Shown: positions 1 to 8,222, numbered from the stretch's first letter. The stretch is DNA of 64,000 nt from Hyphomicrobiales bacterium (GCA_900466605.1 UBMU01000036.1:95316-159315), one strand, 5' to 3'. A program made the numbers and translations. The notes: generated by a model from the letters alone, not told the origin.

Positions 1-2
1 TG

Positions 3-482
3 ATTGCCAACGGACTGTTCACGTCGCGGCGGCAAACGATCATGAATGGCATGCTTGCTGTCATTCTGGTGATGTTGCCGATCGGCGGGGACATGACCCC
101 GACGAAGATCGGCGTCCGCCTACTTCTCGTGGTCGGCTTCTTCGCGCTGGTGCACTATCATCTTTTGCCCGGCCTCGTGGGACGGCTCGGCGACCGTATC
201 TCCTCCGCGATGGGGAACCGCTTCTGCCATTGGCTAGGCGAGCTCTCCTTCGGCGTCTACCTGATCCATCTGCTCCTGCTGCAGCCGATCGCCGCATTCA
301 TCATCAGGCATTTCGGGTCTGAGATCTCGGCGCCGCTACGCTTTGCGATCGTCGTGGCCGCCCTGCTGCCGCTTGCCTATGCATTGGCTTACCTTGGCTT
401 CACACGCATCGAAGGGCCCGGCCAGAAGCTCGGGCGCAAAGTGTTTGACAAGCTCGGGAGAAGGCGTCTGAAGCCTGCGTGA
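3..482 (+). CDS. C-terminal part of a membrane acyltransferase (Acyltransferase 3 type)
   Basis: The reading frame is open from the first bases of the window, so the gene begins outside it; an internal ATG at 42 is not needed as a start. About 159 codons are visible. They encode several hydrophobic segments and a GVYLIHLLLLQP stretch near the C-terminus, as in the last membrane helices of acyltransferase family 3 (OafA/ExoZ/OpgC type), which transfer acyl groups to sugars or glycans at the inner membrane. The end is basic (GRKVFDKLGRRRLK). The substrate cannot be inferred because the catalytic N-terminal half is missing. The family call rests on overall character and the tail pattern. Confidence 0.6.
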   Translation: MANGLFTSRRQTIMNGMLAVILVMLPIGGDMTPTKIGVRLLLVVGFFALVHYHLLPGLVGRLGDRISSAMGNRFCHWLGELSFGVYLIHLLLLQPIAAFIIRHFGSEISAPLRFAIVVAALLPLAYALAYLGFTRIEGPGQKLGRKVFDKLGRRRLKPA

Positions 483-699
483 GGCTGGCTTGTTGCGATC
501 GAGGCTCGTCTGCTTTCGCAGAGGGTGACGAGCCTCTGACCATCATCATGATGGCTGCGGATGTTCTATTGAGGGACGTGCCGTATTGGCAATATGCTTG
601 GTCGCGGTTGCCACAGCAAGCATGGCCGAGGGTTAAGCAAAAATAAACTATTGCCTTGTTCCGAGACAGATTGGATGAAGCCGCCTGTTGATCGGCAGG

Positions 700-951
700 T
701 CAATTGACCTTCAGCTTCGCTTCTTCCGCTGCTGCCACGAATTCCGCTCGCGCTTCTTCGACTGACTTGCGTCCGTCAAGGGCGGCTCGGCATGTGCTTC
801 GTGCTTTGAGGTAACGCAGACCTCTCGCGCTCGGCCAAAGGTCCGCCAGGCATTTCAGCGCGTCCAAGGGCCCGAGTATCACGCGCGCGCCACCACTGGT
901 TTCGTTTTCAAACCCCACCTGAATTGGGTCGTTCCACTGCTCTACAGCCAT
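700..951 (-). CDS. DUF982 domain protein
   Basis: An 83-residue acidic soluble protein with no signal peptide. It matches the DUF982 pattern common in rhizobia: a W-DP start, GP-DAL-CLADLWP in the middle, a conserved Cys in ARSTCRAAL, and an ending of ARAEFVAAAEEA. Function is unknown; the family is often found in many copies in Rhizobiaceae, frequently on plasmids and islands. The start was placed at 951 because a strong GGAGGAG lies 7 bases upstream; a longer frame to 1053 has no such site. It lies alone among short unrelated genes. Confidence 0.7.
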   Translation of the reverse strand: MAVEQWNDPIQVGFENETSGGARVILGPLDALKCLADLWPSARGLRYLKARSTCRAALDGRKSVEEARAEFVAAAEEAKLKVN

Positions 952-1227
952 CGGCGTACTCCTCCGCTTCCGCCAAAACGAATGCATGAGCCGCCTTGTT
1001 CCTCCAGAGGCCCTATGCGAAAAGTATTTTAGCGATATTTTCGGGCGCGGCAAATGGGAAAACTGGCGTCTTTGTGGACCTGCCTTCCGATCTTTTGGCG
1101 GTGACAGACGTTGTGCCTATGAGCGTGCCGGTAAATCGCTGTGCGCACTTTTAACTGGAAGGACGCTCCAGTTTGTGCAACCATCCGGTTGAGCGTCAGT
1201 CTCAGTTGTCAGCATTGGAGATCAGTG

Positions 1228-1476
1228 ATGCAGGACCTCAGGAGCATGCTGAATTCGGAATGCCAGAAGTATGTCTCTCTTGTCATATCGATGCGGCGCG
1301 GAGAGAAGCGATGGCTCGAAGTCGATGGCGCCACCGGTAGCAATGTTGACGTCACCGATGCGAAGCTTGCGACATTTGAGGAAACTGTCCGAACGCTCAC
1401 GCAGATGATCCAGGACCTCGACACGGCCGAGTACCTGTCATGCCGTCCGACAAAGGATTGGCACTTCAACGCCTAG
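1228..1476 (+). CDS. Hypothetical protein, 82 aa
   Basis: A small protein starting at the ATG at 1228, preceded by GGAG at spacing 7. No family recognised. It is soluble and mixed in charge: a beta-like core (YVSLVISMRRGEKRWLEVDG) is followed by a likely amphipathic helix (ATFEETVRTLTQMIQDLD) and a short tail with a Cys. The longer frame from 1141 lacks a ribosome binding site. The opposite strand is also open over this stretch; the ribosome binding site favours this strand. Confidence 0.45.
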   Translation: MQDLRSMLNSECQKYVSLVISMRRGEKRWLEVDGATGSNVDVTDAKLATFEETVRTLTQMIQDLDTAEYLSCRPTKDWHFNA

Positions 1477-1517
1477 GGTGGGCCTGGAGTCATTTTGTCC
1501 GTCGTCTTGGAGTGCGC

Positions 1518-1811
1518 CTAGCGGAAATTATAAAGGGATTCCGGGTCGTAGACGCAGGCGTAGTCGAGAAGGCACTGCTTGCCATTCGCATCGCGCAGAC
1601 TGGTGGTGCCGCGCTTGTCGCTGGGGCCGCATCTGGCCGGCGGGTAACGGAAATTGCGGCCGCCGATGCCGACGCGGACGAACTTTTTCTCTTGTCGAAT
1701 GATTTGCGCGATCTTGCTGCATATATGATCGCGGGCATTGATCTGCTTGCTCGCGCCGGCAAACGACGGGGACGACAGCAAAAGTGCGGCGGAGATGACC
1801 GCATTTCTCAT
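1518..1811 (-). CDS. Small secreted four-cysteine protein
   Basis: 97 residues. The N-terminus MRNAVISAALLLSSPSFAGA is a typical Sec signal peptide with probable cleavage after SFA. The mature part of about 80 residues is basic and has four cysteines (HIC, ARC, KQC, YAC), which suggests two disulfide bonds in the periplasm. The start is fixed by GGGAGGA just upstream of the ATG at 1811; a longer frame to 1859 would bury the signal peptide. No family recognised; the function is unknown. Confidence 0.6.
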   Translation of the reverse strand: MRNAVISAALLLSSPSFAGASKQINARDHICSKIAQIIRQEKKFVRVGIGGRNFRYPPARCGPSDKRGTTSLRDANGKQCLLDYACVYDPESLYNFR

Positions 1812-2038
1812 GAGACGTCCTCCCGATCGCTTGCAGTCAGGCAGCATATCGAGCTTCAAAAGAGATATCCACCGGAGTGATGGCCGATGGTGGATCGCAC
1901 AGTTAGTCAGCGTTTGACATGAGGGGAGAAAATCCTCACCTGGCGATCCACTCTCTAAACCCCAGCTTTGACACGGGGTTCAGTGCTACAATTAGACGGT
2001 GTCGAAAGGGCGAAGAGGTCTGCAGTTCCCAGAAACTT

Positions 2039-2317
2039 CTACCGGAGAGGCCGTCCCTGTATAGAGGCGCGAGTCCGCTCGAAGCTTGGCGGAGAGATCG
2101 CCGACATGACATTGCCAAAATGCCGTTCCAATTCCCTGGAGAGGTCGTCGGCGGAGGTCATCCCGTGCCGGAAGCGTTCGATAAGCAGTTTCGCCGCGAC
2201 GTTGTATCGTTCGGGATAGGTAACACTACTGGCTGAGCAATATCCAGCCGCATCCAAGACGCCTTGCAGCATCATGAGGTCTTTAGACTTCAAGACAAAG
2301 CTAAGTTCGGAAGACAT
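2039..2317 (-). CDS. Hypothetical protein, 92 aa
   Basis: A soluble, helix-rich small protein. The start at 2317 is supported by an excellent AAGGAGGACC before the ATG; the frame upstream to 2500 is ignored. Recognisable only as a type of short rhizobial hypothetical with a central AAKLLIERF and a DDLSRELERHFG helix. It has no membrane segment or metal motif. Function unknown. Confidence 0.55.
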   Translation of the reverse strand: MSSELSFVLKSKDLMMLQGVLDAAGYCSASSVTYPERYNVAAKLLIERFRHGMTSADDLSRELERHFGNVMSAISPPSFERTRASIQGRPLR

Positions 2318-2849
2318 CTCGGTCCTCCTTCCATTTGGGGCAAGGGCCGATGGGCCCCGATGCAGCAGCGCCCGTAACATTGGCTGCTGACGGAGCGAAC
2401 CATGCCTGAGCGCGGCTCCGCATGCAACGTAATTCCTACAATTTTTATTTTTATAAGGTTTCGATAACAAAACCAAAAATTGAGGTTGCGTTTCATGCAA
2501 TGAGTGCCTATATCACCGCTATCGGCATTGCTGATGAGCGCTGGAAAGCATCTGTCGCTCGCAATCGCCGCAATCGCTTTCTGCTTTTGACCACGGATGT
2601 ACTGGCACTAGTGTGAATGGCGATGTGAGGAAGGTCGGTGCGGTTTCGCCCCGGCCTTTTTTGTTGGCTGCGCCACCGGTTGAGAACTTGCTTTAAACAC
2701 AATGGCGGCCCAGCCTGCCTAATCGAGTTTGCTAGTCGAGCTTCGTTTCGCGCCGGTTGGCGTCAAGCAGACCTTTTCTCTCAAAATCGATCTTTGTCTT
2801 CCGGGCTACGTCCGGCAGCGATCACTCTTGCAACGAAAAGGAACCAAAA
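2318..2849. other. Intergenic region, no convincing gene
   Basis: Over 500 bases between a minus-strand gene and a plus-strand gene. It holds an AT-rich stretch near 2430-2490 that may contain promoters, and a rho-independent terminator at 2631-2662. A 38-codon frame (2500-2616, plus) has no ribosome binding site at a useful distance and is not called. Confidence 0.5.
2631..2662 (+). terminator. Rho-independent terminator
   Basis: An 8-bp stem (AAGGTCGG with CCGGCCTT, one G-T pair) with a 12-base loop is followed by a run of T. It would end a short plus-strand transcript from the AT-rich stretch upstream, which has no convincing coding gene, so an untranslated RNA is possible here. Confidence 0.6.
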
Positions 2850-3014
2850 ATGAGCAAAACCGATGCAGCTGAGATTCAGCGCAGAACAGAACGCCTGGTC
2901 GCAAATACGAGTGGCGGAGGCCACTTGGGAGGGACCAATTTCGGCCAGGGCCCTGACGCCAAGACGGCAGGTGGAGCAGGCGGAAAATCTCGCCCAGGCG
3001 GCGGTCGGAAGTAG
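2850..3014 (+). CDS. Small glycine-rich peptide, 54 aa
   Basis: Starts at the ATG at 2850 behind AAAAGGA. The first 20 residues form a charged helix (AAEIQRRTERLVANT); the rest is Gly-rich and probably disordered (SGGGHLGGTNFGQG, then GGAGGKSRPGGGRK). No family recognised. A strong GC-rich hairpin follows the stop. The upstream frame to 2757 lacks a ribosome binding site. Function unknown. Confidence 0.5.
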   Translation: MSKTDAAEIQRRTERLVANTSGGGHLGGTNFGQGPDAKTAGGAGGKSRPGGGRK

Positions 3015-3031
3015 TCTTCCACTTTGAAGAG

Positions 3032-3053
3032 GCCCGCCGCCAACGCGGCGGGC
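3032..3053. terminator. GC-rich hairpin after the Gly-rich peptide gene
   Basis: A perfect 9-bp stem GCCCGCCGC / GCGGCGGGC with the loop CAAC lies between two convergent genes. There is no T run, so it may act as a weak terminator or an mRNA 3' end stabiliser for either strand. Confidence 0.45.
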
Positions 3054-3090
3054 AACAACTATTGGTGCAGGGTGATCAGCGTGCTCAAAC

Positions 3091-3378
3091 TTACTTGTTT
3101 TTGAGCAGCCACACCTTCCCGGCCATCGTGATCCCGTAGACATCCTGCGAGCTGTCGTCATTCAGATGACGCCTCTCCAGAAAGCCCGGCTCCTGCAACT
3201 CGCCCAAGGTCTTGGCGGTCACGGATTTCACTTTCTGAGGTCGCTCCTTCCAGCGGTCGGATTTCGCATAGGTCACTGTCGCGTTCTGATGCGTCCATTT
3301 ATTTGCTGGCTGTGGATATAGATCTCCATCCCGAGCGAGTTTCAGTGCGGCGATCTGGGACGGGGTAAGCTCAACCAT
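3091..3378 (-). CDS. Hypothetical protein, possible winged-helix fold
   Basis: 95 residues. It begins MVELTPSQIAALKLARDG and ends with GFLERRHLNDDS, then VYGITMAGKVWLLK, a layout like the recognition helix and wing of MarR-like winged helix proteins (GLI-R, a polar wing, then a hydrophobic TxxG-xxL strand). This is a resemblance only. The middle is basic (WKERPQKVKSVTAKTLGEL). An AAAGG lies about 11 bases before the ATG. The gene is monocistronic and convergent with the Gly-rich peptide gene. Confidence 0.5.
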   Translation of the reverse strand: MVELTPSQIAALKLARDGDLYPQPANKWTHQNATVTYAKSDRWKERPQKVKSVTAKTLGELQEPGFLERRHLNDDSSQDVYGITMAGKVWLLKNK

Positions 3379-3506
3379 GTTTGGAAAACCTTTGTTGGTA
3401 TTCTCTTTTAAAAGAACGTGACAGATTTTGCACGGATTTGCCGTGCAATTCGTGTTCTGTTCTGCGAATTCATGTCGTTTCGCGCAGGATCTCAGGCACC
3501 AACAAC

Positions 3507-3541
3507 CCAGTTTTCAGTTTGATTTTATTGTAGAAAACTGG
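3507..3541 (-). other. Hairpin in the tRNA-Thr 3' trailer
   Basis: CCAGTTTTC and GAAAACTGG form a 9-bp inverted repeat around a 17-base AT-rich loop. The arm next to the tRNA includes its encoded CCA end, so on the minus strand the tRNA 3' end would be part of the stem. There is no U run. Confidence 0.45.
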
Positions 3542-3613
3542 TGCTGCCGAGTGGGATTGAACCACCGACCTCACCCTTACCAAGGGTGTGCTCTACCACT
3601 GAGCTACGGCAGC
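3539..3613 (-). tRNA. tRNA-Thr (GGT)
   Basis: On the minus strand the cloverleaf is complete: a 7-bp acceptor stem GCTGCCG/CGGCAGC, a D arm GCTC-AGAGC, an anticodon arm CACCC TTGGTAA GGGTG with anticodon GGT, a T arm with GGTTCAATC, discriminator A, and an encoded CCA. It would decode ACC/ACU. Confidence 0.95.
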
Positions 3614-3765
3614 AAGGACCAGACGCGCAACCGAACCGGCTGCATTGCGTGAACGGGGGGCCTATTGCCACAGCTTCATGATAAGCGCAAGCCGCAATTT
3701 CCATCTTTGTAGAGATTGAGGGCGGACCACTTTTGAATTGGCGCAAATTCGGGTAAGGCTGCGGC

Positions 3766-3960
3766 ATGACCGAGAACACCGAAAAAGGCCAGAATAGCCG
3801 CAAAGCGGCGATCGAGCGCCAGGCAGAGCTGCGCCGCGAGCGTGCTGCCGAGAAACTTCGCGAGAATTTGTCCCGCCGCAAACAGCAGACCCGTGCGCGC
3901 CGTTCGGGGCAGGCAGATGAGACGAATGGCCTGCCTGCCGCAAAAATGGACGAATCGTAA
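3766..3960 (+). CDS. Small conserved hypothetical protein upstream of murA
   Basis: A 64-residue, highly charged, almost wholly helical protein (MTENTEKGQNSRKAAIERQ, then ELRRERAAEKLRENLSRRK). Composition suggests a long Arg/Glu helix; no membrane segment. It lies about 100 bases before murA on the same strand, an arrangement I recall from rhizobial genomes. Function unknown. Confidence 0.6.
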   Translation: MTENTEKGQNSRKAAIERQAELRRERAAEKLRENLSRRKQQTRARRSGQADETNGLPAAKMDES

Positions 3961-4063
3961 TGTTCCGTTCACGGCGAATTGAAGCCCCCGCTAATTTCGT
4001 CTAAACACCCGCATCTTTTTCCAGACAGCCTTTCAGAAAGGCGGGCATCGCCCGTAAGCGCAC

Positions 4064-5356
4064 ATGGATCGTATTAGAATTGTCGGCGGTAATGAGCTTA
4101 ACGGCATCATTCCGATTTCCGGCGCCAAGAATGCCGCCCTGCCGCTGATGATCGCCTCGCTGCTTACCAGCGATACACTGACGCTCGAAAACGTGCCGCA
4201 TCTGGCCGACGTCGAGCTTCTGATGCGCATCCTCGGCAATCATGGCGTCGACGTTGCCGTCAACGGCCGCCGCGAGCGCCAGGAAGACGCCTACTCGCGC
4301 ACCATCCACTTCACCTGCCGCACCATCGTCGATACTACCGCTCCCTACGAACTGGTGTCCAAGATGCGCGCCTCCTTTTGGGTCATCGGCCCGCTGCTGG
4401 CCCGCGAAGGCCAGTGCCGCGTCTCGCTGCCGGGCGGCTGCGCCATCGGCACGCGTCCGGTCGACCTCTTCCTCGATGGCCTGACTGCGCTCGGCGCAAA
4501 CCTCGAGATCGACAGCGGCTACATCAATGCGACGGCACCGAAGGGCGGCCTGATCGGCGCCCGCTACACCTTCCCGAAGGTATCGGTCGGCGCGACCCAT
4601 GTCATGATGATGGCGGCAACACTTGCCCGCGGCACGACCGTGATCGGCAACGCCGCCCGCGAGCCTGAGGTCGTCGATCTTGCCAACTGCCTGATCGCAA
4701 TGGGTGCAAAGATTTCCGGCGCCGGCACCGGCACGATCACGATCGAGGGTGTCACCTCGCTTTCAGGCGCGCGTCACCGCGTCCTGCCTGATCGCATCGA
4801 GACCGGCACCTACGCCATGGCCGTTGCCATGGCCGGCGGCGATGTCACGCTTGAAAATACCGATACCGCGCTCCTCGACACGGCGCTCGAAACGCTCCGT
4901 CGTGCCGGCGCTGAGATTTCGCAGACCAACAATGGCATGCGCATCCGCCGCAATGGCGCCGGCATCAAGCCGGTCGATATCGTCACCGATCCTTTCCCGG
5001 GCTTCCCGACCGACCTCCAGGCGCAGTTCATGGCGCTGATGACGCGCTCGACCGGCATCTCGCATGTCACCGAGACGATCTTCGAAAACCGCTTCATGCA
5101 CGTGCAGGAACTGGCGCGTCTCGGCGCGAAGATCTCGTTGTCGGGCCAGACGGCGAAGATCGAAGGCGTTCCGCGACTCAAGGGTGCGCCAGTCATGGCG
5201 ACCGATCTGCGCGCTTCCGTTTCGCTCGTCATCGCCGGTCTTGCTGCCGAAGGCGAAACGATGGTTTCGCGCGTCTATCACCTCGATCGCGGCTTCGAGC
5301 GTCTGGAAGAAAAGCTCACGCGCTGCGGCGCCATCGTCGAGCGCGTCAGCGAGTAG
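4064..5356 (+). CDS. murA: UDP-N-acetylglucosamine 1-carboxyvinyltransferase
   Basis: Catalyses the first committed step of peptidoglycan synthesis, transfer of enolpyruvate from PEP to UDP-GlcNAc in the cytoplasm. 430 residues, the usual length. The N-terminal GAKNAALP contains the substrate-contacting Lys22. The loop GGCAIGTRPVD contains Cys126, equivalent to Cys115 of E. coli MurA, so the enzyme should be fosfomycin-sensitive. RASFWV and the FPTDLQAQ region are also typical. An AGAAAGG Shine-Dalgarno sequence sits 22 bases before the ATG, with a small CGGGC-ATC-GCCCG hairpin between them that would shorten the effective distance. Confidence 0.97.
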   Translation: MDRIRIVGGNELNGIIPISGAKNAALPLMIASLLTSDTLTLENVPHLADVELLMRILGNHGVDVAVNGRRERQEDAYSRTIHFTCRTIVDTTAPYELVSKMRASFWVIGPLLAREGQCRVSLPGGCAIGTRPVDLFLDGLTALGANLEIDSGYINATAPKGGLIGARYTFPKVSVGATHVMMMAATLARGTTVIGNAAREPEVVDLANCLIAMGAKISGAGTGTITIEGVTSLSGARHRVLPDRIETGTYAMAVAMAGGDVTLENTDTALLDTALETLRRAGAEISQTNNGMRIRRNGAGIKPVDIVTDPFPGFPTDLQAQFMALMTRSTGISHVTETIFENRFMHVQELARLGAKISLSGQTAKIEGVPRLKGAPVMATDLRASVSLVIAGLAAEGETMVSRVYHLDRGFERLEEKLTRCGAIVERVSE

Positions 5357-5357
5357 T

Positions 5358-5419
5358 CAAAGGGCATCACCTCGCCCTTTGTCGAGCGTACGCATTGCGT
5401 ATCCGGTTGCGCAATGCGT
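5358..5419 (+). terminator. Two hairpins after murA
   Basis: CAAAGGGC / GCCCTTTG (5358-5381) is an 8-bp stem directly after the murA stop. ACGCATTGCG / CGCAATGCGT (5390-5419) is a perfect 10-bp stem with a 10-base loop. Neither has a long T run. They may end or stabilise the murA message before the DUF2948 gene. Confidence 0.45.
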
Positions 5420-5490
5420 TGTCGCGCCTTATGTCCGTTGTCTGACGCATCGCCATTCCGGCGATGCATTGGCGATGGGGTATTGCCTGC

Positions 5491-5928
5491 ATGACTGATC
5501 TGAAGCTCGTTGCGCTCGATAGCGAGGATCTTGCCGTCGTCTCCGCGCATTTGCAGGATAGCGTCTTCAAGATTGCCGATATCGCCTGGTCGCCGCGTGA
5601 GGGTCAGTTCTCGATCGCCGTCAACCGCTTCGTGTGGGAGGACGTCAGCAAGAAGCGCAAGGGTTTTGAACGCCGCCGCACAGCTGTCGTCTTCAAGCGA
5701 GTGCTTGCGGTACGCTCGACCGGTATTGATCGCACGAACCGCGACGAAGTGCTTTCGCTGCTCGCCATCCGCTTCGAGCAGAAGGGTGAGGGGCCGGAAG
5801 GCTCGGTCGAGCTTTCGCTATCGGGCACGGCAACGATTGCACTGGATGTCGAATGCATCGAGGTTCAGCTTGCGGATATCGGCGGAGCGTGGGAAACCGC
5901 ATCCAAGCCGCGTCATCCCGGCGCCTGA
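5491..5928 (+). CDS. DUF2948 family protein
   Basis: A 145-residue protein matching the DUF2948 family, which in alphaproteobacteria is found next to hisD. Visible signatures are the start LKLVALDSEDLAVVSAHLQD, then DIAWSPREGQF, NRFVWE and a late ALDVECIEVQLADIGG. Soluble, beta-rich, function unknown. The start at 5491 (GGGG upstream) was preferred over an in-frame codon at 5464. It is 36 bases upstream of hisD and probably cotranscribed. Confidence 0.85.
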   Translation: MTDLKLVALDSEDLAVVSAHLQDSVFKIADIAWSPREGQFSIAVNRFVWEDVSKKRKGFERRRTAVVFKRVLAVRSTGIDRTNRDEVLSLLAIRFEQKGEGPEGSVELSLSGTATIALDVECIEVQLADIGGAWETASKPRHPGA

Positions 5929-5964
5929 GATCTCGTTCGTCTGTTATCGGAGAGGAATATCGCA

Positions 5965-7263
5965 TTGGCAATCTGGCTGGATCAGGCATCCGAAGACTTT
6001 GAGCAGCGTTTTGCCGCCTTCCTGACGACCAAGCGCGAGGTCTCCGAAGATGTGAATGCGGTCGTTCGCACCATCATCGATGACGTCAGGGCGCGCGGTG
6101 ACATCGCACTTGCCGAATATTCGAAGAAGTTCGACGGCATCGATTTTGCCGTGACGCCGATGCGTGTCACCGAGGCTGAGATCGACGCTGCCATTGAGGC
6201 GGTTCCATCAGAAGTTCTGGGCGCGTTGAAGGTCGCTGCCGTGCGTATAGAATCGCATCACCGCCGCCAGCTGCCGAAGGACGATCTCTACGAGGACGAC
6301 ATGGGTGTCAGCCTCGGCTCGCGCTGGACGGCGATCGAGGCAGTCGGCCTCTATGTGCCGGGTGGCACGGCGAGCTATCCGAGTTCGGTGCTGATGAATG
6401 CCGTGCCGGCGAAGGTCGCCGGCGTCGACCGCATCGTCATTGCGGTTCCCGCAACCGGCGGCACGGTGAACCCTGCCGTGCTTGCTGCCGCCAAGCTTGC
6501 GGGCGTCACCGAGATCTACCGGATCGGCGGTGCGCAAGCCATCGCCGCGCTTGCCTATGGTACCGAGACCATCGCGCCCGTCGCCAAGATCACCGGCCCG
6601 GGCAATGCCTATGTCGCGGCCGCAAAGCGCCATGTCTTCGGCACTGTGGGTATCGACATGATTGCCGGACCCTCGGAAGTGCTGGTGATTGCGGACAAGG
6701 ATAACAACCCGGATTGGGTGGCCGCCGACCTTCTCGCCCAGGCTGAGCATGATGCCAGCGCGCAAGCGATCCTCGCGACCGACGACCGTGCATTCGGGCT
6801 GGCGGTCGAAGCCGCTGTCGAGCGGCAACTGAAAACCCTCAATCGCGCCGAGACGGCTGCCGCAAGCTGGAGGGACTTTGGGGCGATCATTCTCGTGAAG
6901 TCCGTGGAGGACGCCATTCCGCTGGCAAACCGGATTGCGCCGGAACACCTGGAGCTTGCCGTTGCCGATCCGGACGCGTTCCTGCCTCGTATCCGCAATG
7001 CGGGTGCGATCTTCCTTGGAGCCCACACGCCTGAAGTGATCGGGGACTATGTAGGCGGTTCGAACCACGTTCTGCCGACAGCGCGCTCCGCGCGGTTTTC
7101 CTCCGGTCTTTCCGTGCTCGATTTCGTCAAGCGCACCTCGATCCTGCGCCTCGGACCTGAGCAGCTTCGCACGCTCGGCCCTGCCGCCATTGCACTCGCC
7201 GTGTCCGAAGGGCTGGACGCGCATGCGCGATCGGTTGCGATCCGCCTCAATCTGGAAAGGTGA
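5965..7263 (+). CDS. hisD: Histidinol dehydrogenase
   Basis: Catalyses the last two steps of histidine synthesis, NAD-dependent oxidation of L-histidinol to L-histidine; zinc enzyme. 432 residues, normal length. Family motifs in order: GLYVPGGTASYPSSVLMNA, KITGPGNAYVAAAKR, AGPSEVL, LLAQAEHD (zinc-ligand region), APEHLEL and GGSNHVLPT. The start is a TTG at 5965 preceded by GGAGAGGAA, giving the MAIWLDQAS N-terminus. The gene is separated from the other his genes and lies in the conserved block that continues with UPF0262. Confidence 0.97.
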   Translation: MAIWLDQASEDFEQRFAAFLTTKREVSEDVNAVVRTIIDDVRARGDIALAEYSKKFDGIDFAVTPMRVTEAEIDAAIEAVPSEVLGALKVAAVRIESHHRRQLPKDDLYEDDMGVSLGSRWTAIEAVGLYVPGGTASYPSSVLMNAVPAKVAGVDRIVIAVPATGGTVNPAVLAAAKLAGVTEIYRIGGAQAIAALAYGTETIAPVAKITGPGNAYVAAAKRHVFGTVGIDMIAGPSEVLVIADKDNNPDWVAADLLAQAEHDASAQAILATDDRAFGLAVEAAVERQLKTLNRAETAAASWRDFGAIILVKSVEDAIPLANRIAPEHLELAVADPDAFLPRIRNAGAIFLGAHTPEVIGDYVGGSNHVLPTARSARFSSGLSVLDFVKRTSILRLGPEQLRTLGPAAIALAVSEGLDAHARSVAIRLNLER

Positions 7264-7266
7264 GAG

Positions 7267-7740
7267 ATGGCTTCGGGCGAATTCCGGCTTTGCGACGTCG
7301 TCCTTGACGACACAATCGGCCGAGCGACGCCCGACGTCGAGCACGAGCGCGCTGTTGCCATTTTCGATCTTGTCGAGGAAAACAGCTTTACGCCCGTTGG
7401 CCATTCCGGCGGCCCGTATCGGCTGAACATCTCGCTGGTCGATTCCAAGCTGGTTTTCGCGATCACGACCGAGGATGGTGCGGCCGTCGCGACCCACATC
7501 CTTTCGCTGACCCCTTTTCGCCGCATTGTGAAGGATTACTTCCTGATCTGCGAAAGCTACTACGAGGCCATCCGCTCGGCCTCTCCAAGTCGCATCGAGG
7601 CGATCGATATGGGGCGGCGCGGCATCCACAATGAGGGCTCGCAGACTCTGAGGGACCGGCTGAACGGCAAGATCGAGGTCGATTTCGACACCGCCCGCCG
7701 GCTGTTCACGCTGGTCTGCGTGCTCTACTGGCGCGGCTGA
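7267..7740 (+). CDS. UPF0262 family protein
   Basis: 157 residues, cytosolic, matching UPF0262, a family of unknown function nearly always found after hisD in Rhizobiales. Recognisable segments are RLCDVVLDD near the start, HSGGPYRLNIS, TPFRRIVKDYFLICESYYEAI and MGRRGIHNEG. The ATG follows hisD by 3 bases with AAAGGTGAG as Shine-Dalgarno sequence lying across the hisD stop, so translation is likely coupled. Confidence 0.9.
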   Translation: MASGEFRLCDVVLDDTIGRATPDVEHERAVAIFDLVEENSFTPVGHSGGPYRLNISLVDSKLVFAITTEDGAAVATHILSLTPFRRIVKDYFLICESYYEAIRSASPSRIEAIDMGRRGIHNEGSQTLRDRLNGKIEVDFDTARRLFTLVCVLYWRG

Positions 7741-7745
7741 CGTCG

Positions 7746-8222
7746 ATGGAAACGCCGGTCGAGCCAGGCGAAGGAAAGAGGCCGGGCGCCATTCTGTTCA
7801 TGTGCGGCATGAATTGCATCCGCTCTCCTATGGCCGAGGTGATCGCCCGCAGTATGCTGCCGGCAAATGTCTACATCAGGTCCGCCGGCGTCCGCACGGG
7901 CGAGCGGGACCCCTTCGTCGACGTTGCAATGGAAGAGATCGGCCTGTCTCTCGGTCGTCACCATCCGCACACGCTCGAGGAACTTGAGGACGACTACTTC
8001 GATCTGATCATCACGCTCTCGCCGCAGGCGCACCATGCCGCGCTGGAGCTGACCCGGTCGAACGCCATCGAAGTCGTCTATTGGCCGACTATGGATCCGA
8101 CCGTCGTCCAGGGCACGCGCGAGCAGATTCTGGACAGCTATCGAGAGGTCCGCGATCATCTGACCGAACTGATCGAGAGCCGGCTGGTCAGAAGAAACAA
8201 CACCGTCGCGCAGTCGGCGTGA
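7746..8222 (+). CDS. Low-molecular-weight phosphatase family protein
   Basis: A 158-residue cytosolic protein with the phosphatase P-loop near residue 20: MCGMNCIRSPMAE, which fits the C-x5-R-S rule (nucleophile Cys, anion-binding Arg). A later MDPTVVQG supplies the DP pair expected for the general acid. The loop differs from classical C-x-G-N-x-C-R-S enzymes: Gly is replaced by Met and the second Cys is one position earlier. The substrate could be phosphotyrosine proteins or arsenate-like; sequence alone cannot decide. It follows the UPF0262 gene by 5 bases. Confidence 0.85.
   Translation: METPVEPGEGKRPGAILFMCGMNCIRSPMAEVIARSMLPANVYIRSAGVRTGERDPFVDVAMEEIGLSLGRHHPHTLEELEDDYFDLIITLSPQAHHAALELTRSNAIEVVYWPTMDPTVVQGTREQILDSYREVRDHLTELIESRLVRRNNTVAQSA

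Noticed and set aside
2500..2616. 38-codon plus frame in an AT-rich gap
   Set aside because: The nearest Shine-Dalgarno-like sequence is about 16 bases from the ATG and nothing else supports coding.
3539..3613. tRNA-Thr as an island attachment site
   Set aside because: No repeated copy of the tRNA 3' end and no integrase gene in the window.
6208..7629. A 473-codon minus frame across hisD and the UPF0262 gene
   Set aside because: Both plus-strand genes carry family motifs; the opposite frame spans two genes and looks like a shadow.
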